From NCBI GenBank assembly GCA_017609145.1, contig JAFCEM010000024.1, positions 1-12,725 on the forward strand: a DNA stretch of 12,725 nucleotides. The letters run 5' to 3'. Under the pieces are notes generated by a model. It did no database searches. It was not told where the DNA came from and worked only from the letters and a program-made list of their open reading frames with translations. The position numbers and the translations under genes are program-made. How positions within the stretch are numbered: position 1 is the stretch's first letter; every line of letters starts with the position of its first letter. This stretch comes from Candidatus Aenigmatarchaeota archaeon. Its GTDB lineage: Archaea; Aenigmatarchaeota; Aenigmatarchaeia; QMZP01. Positions 7,429 to 12,725 of this stretch are shown here, one piece after another.

Positions 7429-7451
7429 AGATTTCTATCCATATTGGTTCC

Positions 7452-8234
7452 ATGGAAAAGGCAAAAATCGGCATAATCGGCGGCACAGGGGTTTATGACC
7501 CTGCCATGGTCAGCAATATAGAAAAAATCAGCATAGCAACACCATACGGTTCCCACTCCGATGGTCTGATTACCGGGCTTTTTCAGGCAAGGAGAATTGC
7601 ATTCCTGCCAAGGCACGGTGAGAACCACAGCATACCACCTCACAGGGTGAACTGGAAAGCGAACATATGGGCACTGAAGGAGCTGGGTTGCGAGAGGGTA
7701 TTCGCAACATGCGCAACCGGTTCTCTGAAGGAGGAATACAAACCAGGCGACATAGTCATAGTTGACCAGTTCATTGACATGAGCAAGACCCCCCACACCT
7801 TTTATGATGAGGGGAAGCTCTATCACGTTTCCCTCGCAGATCCCTTCTGCCCTGAAATGAGCAGGCTTATTGCAAAGGTTGCAGGGGAACTAGGTATATC
7901 ATTCCATGACAAGGGCACTTATCTCAGGATAGAGGGTCCCCAGTTTTCGACCCGCGCATCATCAAGGATGTACAGGCAGTTCGCCGACCTCATAGGCATG
8001 ACTGGCGTGCCGGAAGCAATATTGTGTAGGGAAAAGGAGATGTGCTTCGCAATCATAGCCACGATAACCGACTACGATGTCTGGGCGGAGAAGCCCGTTT
8101 CATTTGAAGAGATAAGAGAGACAATGTCAAGAAACATCAGCAACACAAGACAAATCCTGGAAAAGGCCATATCACAACTTCCTGAGAAACGCTCGTGCGG
8201 CTGCGGAAACGCCCTCATGGGCTCTGAAATATAG
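7452..8234 (+). CDS. mtnP: S-methyl-5'-thioadenosine phosphorylase (MTAP)
   Basis: A 260-residue cytoplasmic enzyme that splits methylthioadenosine with phosphate to adenine and methylthioribose 1-phosphate, recycling the by-product of polyamine synthesis. Signatures in order: IGIIGGTGVYD (6-16, phosphate loop), LPRHGENHSIPPHRVNW (52-68), TCATGSLKEEYKPGDIVI (86-103), IEGPQFSTRAS (160-170), GMTGVPEAILCREKEMCFA (182-200) and TITDYDVW (204-211). The TDYD aspartates and the MTG-PEA segment fit 6-aminopurine specificity; related archaeal enzymes may use methylthioinosine or several purine nucleosides, so substrate range is not certain. The C-terminus has C249-G-C251, a CxC element also known in the hyperthermophilic Sulfolobus enzyme, where it forms a disulfide. 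Length is normal. It stands alone, followed by the SRP RNA. Confidence 0.9.
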   Translation: MEKAKIGIIGGTGVYDPAMVSNIEKISIATPYGSHSDGLITGLFQARRIAFLPRHGENHSIPPHRVNWKANIWALKELGCERVFATCATGSLKEEYKPGDIVIVDQFIDMSKTPHTFYDEGKLYHVSLADPFCPEMSRLIAKVAGELGISFHDKGTYLRIEGPQFSTRASSRMYRQFADLIGMTGVPEAILCREKEMCFAIIATITDYDVWAEKPVSFEEIRETMSRNISNTRQILEKAISQLPEKRSCGCGNALMGSEI

Positions 8235-8240
8235 GAAAAC

Positions 8241-8250
8241 TATTTAAATA
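8241..8250 (+). promoter_or_regulatory. TATA box of the SRP RNA gene
   Basis: TATTTAAATA, preceded by a purine-rich GAAAAC that would serve as the TFB element. Its centre is about 24 bases before the predicted RNA 5' end near 8269, which supports both the promoter and the RNA end. The box begins 6 bases after the MTAP stop. Confidence 0.65.
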
Positions 8251-8268
8251 CTGCGGAAAATTCATATC

Positions 8269-8542
8269 TGCGGGGGCTAGGCTGGGGTGTTTGGCGTATC
8301 CTGTGACCACAAACCGTCATTATGGTGGAGCTGAGGCAGAGGGAGGCACTTGGCTTAAGAATCGGCCCTGGTCTTCGACCGAGAAGCTCTGTCCTGCAGG
8401 GTTATTGATATAATGAACCAGGTCAGGCCCTGACCGGAGCAGCCTTAAGTTATGTTGATGGTGCTTGCAGGAGTTCCAGAGTGGAGAAGGAAATCAGACA
8501 AACCGGTTCTTGGTTAGGTGTCCACCGAAGCGTGCCCCTGCA
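8269..8542 (+). ncRNA. ffs: Signal recognition particle RNA (archaeal 7S RNA)
   Basis: The RNA scaffold of the signal recognition particle, binding SRP19 and SRP54. The ends pair: TGCGGGGGC (8269-8277) with GCCCCTGCA (8534-8542) gives a nine-pair helix 1. The 5' domain shows the archaeal pattern GGCTAGGCTGGGGTGTTTGG, then CCTGTGACC and AAACCGTC, as in helices 2 to 4. The SRP54-binding helix 8 is at about 8415-8460: ACCAGGTCAGG on the 5' side and GGAGCAGCCTTAAGT on the 3' side, carrying the conserved internal loop. About 274 bases is within the archaeal size range. The helix 8 apex reads CCCTGACCGG instead of a GNAR tetraloop stem, which is unusual. A short T-rich stretch follows the 3' end, and the convergent reductase stops 7 bases beyond. 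Confidence 0.9.
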
Positions 8543-8549
8543 TTTTCAT

Positions 8550-9761
8550 TTACAATAGCTTTCTCGCAAGCAGAATGAGTTTTGGTCTTTTCATCAGTAT
8601 CTTTGCAAGCTTGCCGAACCCTTCCGCCCTTGCGAAACCTACAATGTCGCTGCCTTCAAGCTCTTCGGCGAGAAAATTGAGGTCATCATCCGAGAGCTTT
8701 TCTACAACCTCTCTCAGCTTCTGTATCTTCTTCAGCCTCTTTCCGCGCTCTTTCCACCATCTGTCGTCATATACTGAAAGAGCCTCTTTTGACATATCGC
8801 CCTTTTTTATTGCCTCAGCAGCGGTCTCTGCGGCCATTCTTCCGGCCAAAAACGATTCCACTATTCCACCGCCGTGTATTGGGTTAACCTGATGCGCGGC
8901 ATCGCCTGCAACTATAAAGTTATCGCATACCATACTGTCAAGGAAACCACCGACAGGTACACCGCCCGCATTTACTTCCAGTATTGAACCCTTCTTTAAC
9001 CCAGGTCTTGAATTAATGAATTCATTAAGATACTTTATTGCCGATTTGCTGGTCATTGTTTTTCTGATGCCTATTCCTACATTTGCCCTGTGTTCGCTCT
9101 TGGGAAAAATCCAGACATACCCACCTGGTGCGATTTCGTTACCGAAGTAGAGCTCGATTGAATCAGGGTCTATGTCTATGTTAGACATCTCAAACTGCAC
9201 AGCAGAAATGAACTCCGAGAGCTTTGATGTGGTTTCAAGCCCGGCTTCTCTCGCAATTCTGGACTCTATGCCATCGGCTGCTATTACTATTTTTGCTCTG
9301 ACATCCCACTGCCTCCCATTGAATTCAAGCCGCACACCGGAGATTTTTTCATTCTCTCTCAAAAGTGAGACGACTTCTGTCTTTGTTAGTATCTTGGCGC
9401 CGCTCTTTGCAGCCATGTCCGCTAGCATCTTATCAAACATCTTTCTTTCGATTATCCATCCGGTATAGTTATCTGAAGTTGTCGGGTCGAACAGAACCTT
9501 TACTGATTTTCCGTTAGGTGCATAGATGTTTGTTCCGGTTATTTTTCTGTTAAGCCATTTTTCATTCTTCTTGATTCCCATCCTTTCAAAGCCATTCTCC
9601 GATATGCCCTCGCCGCACCTTTTCGGACAGCCAATCTCCGCCCTCTTCTCAACCATGAGAACATTCAGACCTGCCTTTGCCGCTGTCATTGCTGCAGCAG
9701 ATCCTGCGGGACCGGCACCCACAACGATCATATCATAGCTTTCATCTATAAAGTCTTTCAT
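8550..9761 (-). CDS. Geranylgeranyl reductase family flavoprotein (archaeal lipid saturation)
   Basis: A 403-residue FAD enzyme that hydrogenates the geranylgeranyl chains of archaeal membrane lipids (digeranylgeranylglycerophospholipid reductase type). The Rossmann FAD loop is IVVGAGPAGSAAA (12-24); PKRCGEGIS (46-54) holds the conserved Cys49; YVWIFPK (215-221) is the family substrate-cavity motif; GDAAHQVNPIHGGGI (286-300) is the second FAD-contact motif. Length and spacing are normal. There is no membrane helix, but the C-terminal basic, hydrophobic end (KILMKRPKLILLARKLL) could sit on the membrane surface. The ATG overlaps the stop of a ferredoxin gene (ATGA). A methanogen relative is known to take electrons from a ferredoxin, so the neighbour is the likely donor. 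It ends 7 bases from the SRP RNA. Confidence 0.93.
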   Translation of the reverse strand: MKDFIDESYDMIVVGAGPAGSAAAMTAAKAGLNVLMVEKRAEIGCPKRCGEGISENGFERMGIKKNEKWLNRKITGTNIYAPNGKSVKVLFDPTTSDNYTGWIIERKMFDKMLADMAAKSGAKILTKTEVVSLLRENEKISGVRLEFNGRQWDVRAKIVIAADGIESRIAREAGLETTSKLSEFISAVQFEMSNIDIDPDSIELYFGNEIAPGGYVWIFPKSEHRANVGIGIRKTMTSKSAIKYLNEFINSRPGLKKGSILEVNAGGVPVGGFLDSMVCDNFIVAGDAAHQVNPIHGGGIVESFLAGRMAAETAAEAIKKGDMSKEALSVYDDRWWKERGKRLKKIQKLREVVEKLSDDDLNFLAEELEGSDIVGFARAEGFGKLAKILMKRPKLILLARKLL

Positions 9762-9964
9762 TCCTTGTCACCTCTGGACTCCAGAGCCTTGACAGGGCAG
9801 AACTCAATACAGATTCCACAATCCTTGCATTTTTCTTCGTCACAAATAATGCCATGTTCGGTCAGCCTCAGGGCAGAATGCGGGCATACTGCTACACAAC
9901 CGCCACACCTAAGACAGACCTTTCTATCGACCCTAATCATAGTATTTTTTTTACAGAAAGACAT
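9758..9964 (-). CDS. 2x[4Fe-4S] ferredoxin
   Basis: A small electron carrier of up to 68 residues with two classical cluster motifs: CLRCGGCVAVCP (17-28) and CKDCGICIEFCP (46-57). In each, three cysteines bind one cluster and the last Cys before Pro closes the other. The start is uncertain. ATG 9964 gives an extra MSFCKKNT; ATG 9940 gives MIRVDRKVC, which matches the usual start of such ferredoxins and has a TATA-like CATTTATG about 25 bases upstream. The extra Cys4 in the long form has no counterpart in the family. The stop overlaps the reductase ATG (ATGA), so both are made together, and it is most likely the dedicated electron donor for lipid-chain hydrogenation. Confidence 0.88.
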   Translation of the reverse strand: MSFCKKNTMIRVDRKVCLRCGGCVAVCPHSALRLTEHGIICDEEKCKDCGICIEFCPVKALESRGDKE

Positions 9965-10065
9965 AAATGCTTTGCATTACGATTGAGTGGGTAGATTAAA
10001 AATGATAGAGAAAGGCGTATACAGAAACAGAAAACTAAGAAAAAGAATATTGTTTAAATTAAAAA

Positions 10066-10096
10066 ATGGTGCATTTTTCAGCTAGGCATGCACCAT
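10066..10096 (-). terminator. Hairpin terminator of the three-helix protein gene
   Basis: ATGGTGCAT (10066-10074) and ATGCACCAT (10088-10096) are a perfect nine-base inverted repeat with a 13-base loop. On the minus strand the hairpin is followed by a T run (TTTTTAATTTAAA), the layout of an intrinsic terminator. In the open frame as written the TAG stop (10082-10084) lies inside the loop, whereas the frame-corrected stop at 10111-10113 lies 15 bases before the hairpin. Confidence 0.6.
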
Positions 10097-10438
10097 ACAC
10101 ATTCTTGGGTTTATACACTCTTTGCGATGTTGAGCACTGCCTTCAATGACACTATCAGCACCGCTGGAGAAGCGAGTCGGTATTAATGTGTCCAGTGCAA
10201 GCAACGGTGCCATTGCAAATCCTGATACCAACACCAGAGCTATTCCTGCTGTGAGGAAATCGTTGAGTTCCTTTCCTGATATGTTTGTGAATCCAACGAT
10301 GAACCCCAGTATTACTAGTACCAAGGTTATCCACTGTGCTGCAGTACCAAGAGCTACGAATGTCATTACAAGCCCTGTTATTACTGCTATCAGTACACCC
10401 AAGATGAAAGCCCAACTTCCAAGTTGTTCAGTAACCAT
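10082..10438 (-). CDS. Small three-helix membrane protein, C-terminus apparently frameshifted
   Basis: A 118-residue open frame with membrane helices at about 8-30, 35-51 and 61-83, and a short loop NISGKELND between the second and third. It resembles abundant small archaeal membrane proteins of unknown role. After A94 the frame turns into an untypical hydrophilic tail (DSVIEGSAQHRKEC...). The next frame at the same place reads LIVSLKAVLNIAKSV and TAA (10111-10113), which looks like a normal end of such proteins (a hydrophobic stretch, then LKAV-x-x-x-AK). One added base near 10157-10159 would join them to give about 109 residues. Strong transcription is suggested by a good TATA box, a strong Shine-Dalgarno and a terminator. 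Function unknown. Confidence 0.65.
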   Translation of the reverse strand: MVTEQLGSWAFILGVLIAVITGLVMTFVALGTAAQWITLVLVILGFIVGFTNISGKELNDFLTAGIALVLVSGFAMAPLLALDTLIPTRFSSGADSVIEGSAQHRKECINPRMCMVHA

Positions 10439-10443
10439 GTTGA

Positions 10444-10451
10444 GATCACCT
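10444..10451 (-). promoter_or_regulatory. Strong Shine-Dalgarno of the three-helix protein gene
   Basis: Minus-strand AGGTGATC, 5 bases before the ATG at 10438, is an eight-base match to the 3' end of archaeal 16S rRNA. Together with a long TATA element it marks a leadered, probably well expressed gene, unlike the leaderless style of most neighbours. Confidence 0.75.
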
Positions 10452-10473
10452 AATAATATATTATGGGAACCTT

Positions 10474-10491
10474 CTTATATAAATAAATATA
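10474..10491 (-). promoter_or_regulatory. TATA box of the three-helix protein gene
   Basis: Minus-strand TATATTTATTTATATAAG. A start about 25 bases downstream of its centre would give a leader of about 19 bases that just includes the Shine-Dalgarno. Confidence 0.55.
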
Positions 10492-10544
10492 CGACAATAG
10501 ACGTTTTTTAAGCAATTTCTGATTGTAAATCAACTGTTTTTGAA

Positions 10545-10618
10545 TGGGCCCGAGAGGAGTCGAACCCCCAACCCCTCGGTCCGAAGCCGAGTGCTCTATC
10601 CAATTGAGCTACGGGCCC
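10545..10618 (-). tRNA. tRNA-Arg, anticodon UCG
   Basis: Read on the minus strand the 74 bases fold fully: acceptor GGGCCCG with CGGGCCC, TA at 8-9, D stem GCTC/GAGC with loop AATTGGATA, anticodon stem CTCGG/CCGAG with loop CTTCGGA (anticodon TCG, Arg CGA and related codons), five-base variable loop GGGTT, T stem GGGGG/CCTCT with two G-U pairs, T loop TTCGACT, discriminator A. CCA is not encoded, as is common in archaea. There is no intron. A TATA-like CTTAAAGG lies about 27 bases upstream of its 5' end (10641-10649). Confidence 0.97.
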
Positions 10619-10640
10619 ATCTAATTCTTATAACCCATAG

Positions 10641-10649
10641 CCCTTTAAG
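10641..10649 (-). promoter_or_regulatory. TATA-like box for tRNA-Arg
   Basis: Minus-strand ACTTAAAGG, matching the archaeal YTTAWA consensus, is centred about 27 bases before the tRNA 5' end at 10618. Confidence 0.4.
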
Positions 10650-10654
10650 TTCTT

Positions 10655-10724
10655 TGGGTGAACCTTAGCCTTTCTGAAGAAGTGACAGCTCCTGTAAGAA
10701 AGGCTCAGGGGAGCTACGGACCCA
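10655..10724. other. Structured element between tRNA-Arg and gatB, possible small RNA
   Basis: These 70 bases fold on either strand into one long hairpin: TGGGT/ACCCA at the base (10655-10659 with 10720-10724), an uneven internal loop, CCT/AGG, one mismatch, a perfect nine-pair helix AGCCTTTCT/AGAAAGGCT (10667-10675 with 10697-10705), a second uneven loop, and an inner ACAG/CTGT hairpin. The right end, GAGCTACGGACCCAT, copies the 5' end of the adjacent tRNA-Arg gene with one mismatch. TATA-like runs are present at suitable distances on both strands (CTTATAAC at 10626-10633 for plus; an AT-rich run near 10742-10752 for minus). The shape with two pockets recalls H/ACA guide RNAs, but I find no convincing kink-turn or ACA box. 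Strand and function are unknown. Confidence 0.4.
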
Positions 10725-10735
10725 TATATTTTATG

Positions 10736-10753
10736 CTTATTTCTTAAAATAAG
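10736..10753. repeat. AT-rich inverted repeat after the gatB tail
   Basis: CTTATTT and AAATAAG form a seven-pair AT-only stem with a four-base loop, 7 bases past the gatB tail stop. It may aid transcription termination or simply be part of a promoter-like AT-rich stretch. The rest of the 142-base gap to tRNA-Arg is taken up by the structured element and the tRNA promoter. Confidence 0.3.
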
Positions 10754-10760
10754 TTAGATT

Positions 10761-11051
10761 CTATTTAATAAGCTTCAATATGGTTTTCCTTACCTCGTTT
10801 GCATCTACCTGGCCCCTTGCCTCTCTCATTACCTCTCCCACAAGGAAGTGCAGGGCCTTGTCTTCGCCTTTCCTGTAGTCATTCACTGCAAGCCTGTTCT
10901 TCTTCAGAACACTCCGTATCATCTTGTTTATTCTGTTGCTGTCCTCAAACTTTTCGAGTTTGTACTTCTTCAGAACTTCTGCCAGTGGCTTTCTGTCTTC
11001 AATCATCTTCCTTATTGCCAGCTCTGCATTCCTGTCTGTTATTTTTCCCAC
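10761..11051 (-). CDS. GatB C-terminal tail domain, separated from gatB by an in-frame TAG
   Basis: This is the YqeY-like tail that normally ends GatB and contacts the tRNA. It lies in the same frame as the upstream gatB part; between them is one TAG (11070-11072). Reading through gives LLKLFRVGKITDRNAELA, which aligns with the intact family without loss. Tail motifs: GKITDRNAELAIRKMI (2-17), LKKNRLAVNDYRKGEDKALHFLVGEVMREARG (53-84) and a final short helix. The first possible separate start is GTG at 11051 with no Shine-Dalgarno, 18 bases after the TAG. It may be made by restart, by readthrough, or not at all; or the TAG may be a sequence error. Confidence 0.75.
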   Translation of the reverse strand: MGKITDRNAELAIRKMIEDRKPLAEVLKKYKLEKFEDSNRINKMIRSVLKKNRLAVNDYRKGEDKALHFLVGEVMREARGQVDANEVRKTILKLIK

Positions 11052-11069
11052 CCTGAAGAGTTTTAGTAG

Positions 11070-12164
11070 CTAAGTAACCCATTCATGTTTTATTCCGGAA
11101 TCCCTGAATTTCATATTATTCCAGTTCAGTGTCTTCTTCAGGTATCCGGCTATCCAGGTACCGGCAAGCCTGGACTCTGTTTTTTTTGCCGCTTCTTCGA
11201 ACAACTCTGCCAGGCCGATATCCGAAACAATTGACTCAGCTATCTTACCTGGCAGCCTGTATTCCTTCACAAACCTTTTCAGCCTCTTCTCCGGCAGCTC
11301 TGGTATGAATTTTTCAATATGCTGCAGCTCTTTTTTGCTCAGTGTTATGACAGGAAGGTCGGGCTCGAAAATATATCCGTATTCATCCTCTTCCTCTTTC
11401 CCCCTCATGTCCTCGGTTGCTCTCATGTCCGGGTTCCACGTTCTCGTTGCCCTTCTCACCCTCACGCCCCTCTTGAGTAGGTTCTTCTGCCTCACAATCT
11501 CATAATTCAGTGCCTGCTCTATATCCTTCGTGCCCGTGATATTCTTGACTTCAACCCTGGCACCACCCTCCAGCGAGATGTTAGCGTCTGATTTTATGAT
11601 TGCCCTTGATGAAGAATCATAAACGCCAAGATATTCAAGAATATTAGCGAGCTTCTGCAGATATACCCTTGCCTCACGCGGACTGGTTATGTCAGGCTCT
11701 GTAACAATCTCCACAAGAGGAATGCCGGATCTGTTGTAGTCCACGAGCACATGCCTGCCCCCAAGCCCGCCCACATGGATGAGCTTTGCGGGGTCTTCTT
11801 CCATATGTATTCTGCTTATCCTTATGCGGTTTCCATTAACCTCAATCTTACCATTCGAAGCGAGTGGAATCTCGTACTGTGTTATCTGGAAATTCTTGGA
11901 CATATCAGGGTAGAAGTAGGTCTTCCTTGAGAAAAATGTTTCTTTCGCTATACTGCAGCCGAACGCTGTCGCAATCCTCAGCGCCATCTCAAGCACGCGT
12001 TCATTGACCAAAGGCTTCGAGCCCGGGAATCCAAGGCACACCCCGCACACCATCACGTTAGGTTTTGGTTCCTTCTCCATGCTGACAGGGTTCCTGCATC
12101 CGCAGAATATCTTACTCTTTGTGTTCAGCTGAACATGCGTCTCAAGCCCGATTTTCAGTTTCAT
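11070..12164 (-). CDS. gatB: Asp/Glu-tRNA amidotransferase subunit B, catalytic part, ends at in-frame TAG
   Basis: GatB is the kinase and tRNA-binding subunit of GatCAB, which converts Asp-tRNA-Asn or Glu-tRNA-Gln to the amide form with ammonia from GatA. Visible motifs: GLETHVQLNTKSKIFCGC (6-23) and VMVCGVCLGFPG (38-48), giving the zinc cysteines C21, C23, C40 and C43; KTYFYPDMSKNFQITQYEIPL (86-106 region); then HMEEDPAKL, VDYNRSGIPLVEIVTEPD, SDANIS, VEVKNI, and the EPDLP near 280. The lack of a large AspRS-like insertion argues for GatB rather than the archaeal GatE. The 364 residues stop at TAG just where the tail linker begins; with the tail the frame is 467 codons, the normal full length. 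gatA and gatC are not in the window. The ATG overlaps the stop of the GNAT gene (ATGA). Confidence 0.92.
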   Translation of the reverse strand: MKLKIGLETHVQLNTKSKIFCGCRNPVSMEKEPKPNVMVCGVCLGFPGSKPLVNERVLEMALRIATAFGCSIAKETFFSRKTYFYPDMSKNFQITQYEIPLASNGKIEVNGNRIRISRIHMEEDPAKLIHVGGLGGRHVLVDYNRSGIPLVEIVTEPDITSPREARVYLQKLANILEYLGVYDSSSRAIIKSDANISLEGGARVEVKNITGTKDIEQALNYEIVRQKNLLKRGVRVRRATRTWNPDMRATEDMRGKEEEDEYGYIFEPDLPVITLSKKELQHIEKFIPELPEKRLKRFVKEYRLPGKIAESIVSDIGLAELFEEAAKKTESRLAGTWIAGYLKKTLNWNNMKFRDSGIKHEWVT

Positions 12165-12709
12165 AACTCCTTCACCATTATGATATCGTCGTAATACTGT
12201 CCGTAGTAGTTACAGCCCCTTGGTATCTTTCCTGTTTCCCTGAAACCGCACTTCTCGTAGACATGCTTGACCTGTTTGTTGGGCTCGTAGACATCCAGTT
12301 TTGCTATGCTGTACTTCAGTTCCTTCTTACCAAGCTCCAGTAGTGTCTTAAGAAGCTCTGTTCCTATGCCGATGTTCCTGTACTTCTTTATCAGTCTGAT
12401 GCCTATACTGCACATGTGTTTCTTTGCATCTTTGCTTTCCTTTTTCATCCCAGCAGAAGCAATTACTTTTCCGTCTATCTCAACCACTACAGTTATATTT
12501 TGGTTTTCCCTCAAGGCTCTAAGGGGATTATTCAGCCAACTCTTCTCCTCTTTGAGTTTTATTTTATGCTGCATGGTGATAAAGGCTTTTTCCTTTACAA
12601 GTCTGTTTATATGCCCCATCAAATCGTTTAGGTCGCTCCTTTTCAGGGTTCTGAATATAATGTCCTTTCCACCGAGCTTCATTTTCTTTATAATCTCACC
12701 CTCTTTCAT
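12161..12709 (-). CDS. GNAT-family N-acetyltransferase
   Basis: A 182-residue acyl-CoA-dependent acetyltransferase. The GNAT core runs from IIFRTLKRSDLNDL (17-30) through VVVEIDGKVIASAGM (74-88) to motif A, GIRLIKKYRNIGIGTELLKTLL (103-124), with the CoA pyrophosphate loop R111-N-I-G-I-G116. Motif B is VKHVYEKCGFRETGKI (147-162). It resembles the RimI/RimJ-like branch, but the acceptor amine cannot be told. ATG 12709 is preceded by GGGGGGAT, a fair Shine-Dalgarno 5 bases away; a second ATG at 12679 has only a distant one. It is the first gene of a unit with gatB (ATGA overlap); whether the shared operon means a link to translation is speculation. The gene is complete, ending 16 bases before the window edge. 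Confidence 0.85.
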   Translation of the reverse strand: MKEGEIIKKMKLGGKDIIFRTLKRSDLNDLMGHINRLVKEKAFITMQHKIKLKEEKSWLNNPLRALRENQNITVVVEIDGKVIASAGMKKESKDAKKHMCSIGIRLIKKYRNIGIGTELLKTLLELGKKELKYSIAKLDVYEPNKQVKHVYEKCGFRETGKIPRGCNYYGQYYDDIIMVKEL

Positions 12710-12725
12710 CCCAATCCCCCCTTCT

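Noticed and set aside
10002..10085. A 27-residue basic peptide on the plus strand
   Set aside because: Short, AT-rich, no clear ribosome site, and it runs into the terminator hairpin of the opposing gene.
10655..10724. A complete tRNA, split tRNA half or pyrrolysine tRNA next to tRNA-Arg
   Set aside because: Only the first 16 or so bases look like a tRNA; there is no matching 3' acceptor strand, no T arm and no CTA in the anticodon-like loop.
10545..10726. Integration site of a mobile element at tRNA-Arg
   Set aside because: The repeat copies the 5' end of the tRNA, not the 3' end usually used by integrases, and no integrase or foreign genes are present. No insertion sequences or CRISPR arrays were seen anywhere in the window.
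11070..11072. Genome-wide use of TAG as pyrrolysine to explain the gatB stop
   Set aside because: TAG also ends TatD, MTAP and the five-helix protein; reading through these would add long tails into opposing genes or the SRP RNA. TAG is an ordinary stop here, so only a local event can explain gatB.

Overview
This window is a compact piece of an archaeal chromosome. The archaeal assignment rests on four things. There is an archaeal-type SRP (7S) RNA. A geranylgeranyl reductase, which makes archaeal lipids, sits next to its own ferredoxin. There is a GatB-type tRNA-dependent amidotransferase subunit. Many genes have a TATA-like box about 21-30 bases before the start codon, as in leaderless archaeal transcripts. 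I cannot place the lineage with certainty. The mix of short membrane proteins, a Cys-rich lipoprotein and a small three-helix membrane protein would suit a DPANN or other poorly cultured euryarchaeal lineage, but that is inference.

Layout. 1-327: the C-terminus of a DHH/RecJ-like phosphoesterase. 350-1459: a family-4 glycosyltransferase, overlapping tail to tail with a small methyltransferase (1440-1898, minus); both could act on surface glycans. 2010-2426: an FmdE-family protein. 2430-2864 (minus): a five-helix membrane protein downstream of RqcH/NEMF (2905-4974, minus). 5042-5279: a Cys-rich lipoprotein broken by two apparent one-base losses. 5316-6113: a TatD-family hydrolase. 6114-7378 (minus): a translationally coupled pair, a membrane-anchored Lon-type protease domain and a membrane-anchored bifunctional-nuclease (DUF151) domain with similar anchors. 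7452-8234: methylthioadenosine phosphorylase. 8269-8542: SRP RNA. 8550-9964 (minus): ferredoxin and geranylgeranyl reductase, coupled by an ATGA overlap. 10082-10438 (minus): a three-helix membrane protein with an apparent C-terminal frameshift and a hairpin terminator. 10545-10618 (minus): tRNA-Arg(UCG). 10655-10724: an unassigned structured element carrying a near copy of the 5' end of that tRNA. 10761-12709 (minus): a GNAT acetyltransferase and gatB, coupled by ATGA, with gatB cut by an in-frame TAG before its C-terminal tail domain.

The genes form short operons with very tight convergent ends (20-base overlap, 3-base gap, 0-base gap, 7-base gap). The central themes are translation and its quality control (RqcH, GatB, tRNA-Arg, SRP RNA), membrane lipid saturation (reductase plus ferredoxin) and processing outside or at the membrane (Lon and DUF151 pair). 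The most interesting points are the paired membrane-anchored protease and nuclease-like proteins, the amber codon in gatB, the tRNA-derived structured element, and an SRP RNA whose helix 8 lacks the usual GNAR tetraloop. Three coding lesions in one window (lipoprotein, three-helix protein, gatB) could be real decay or errors in the assembled sequence; the sequence alone cannot decide.
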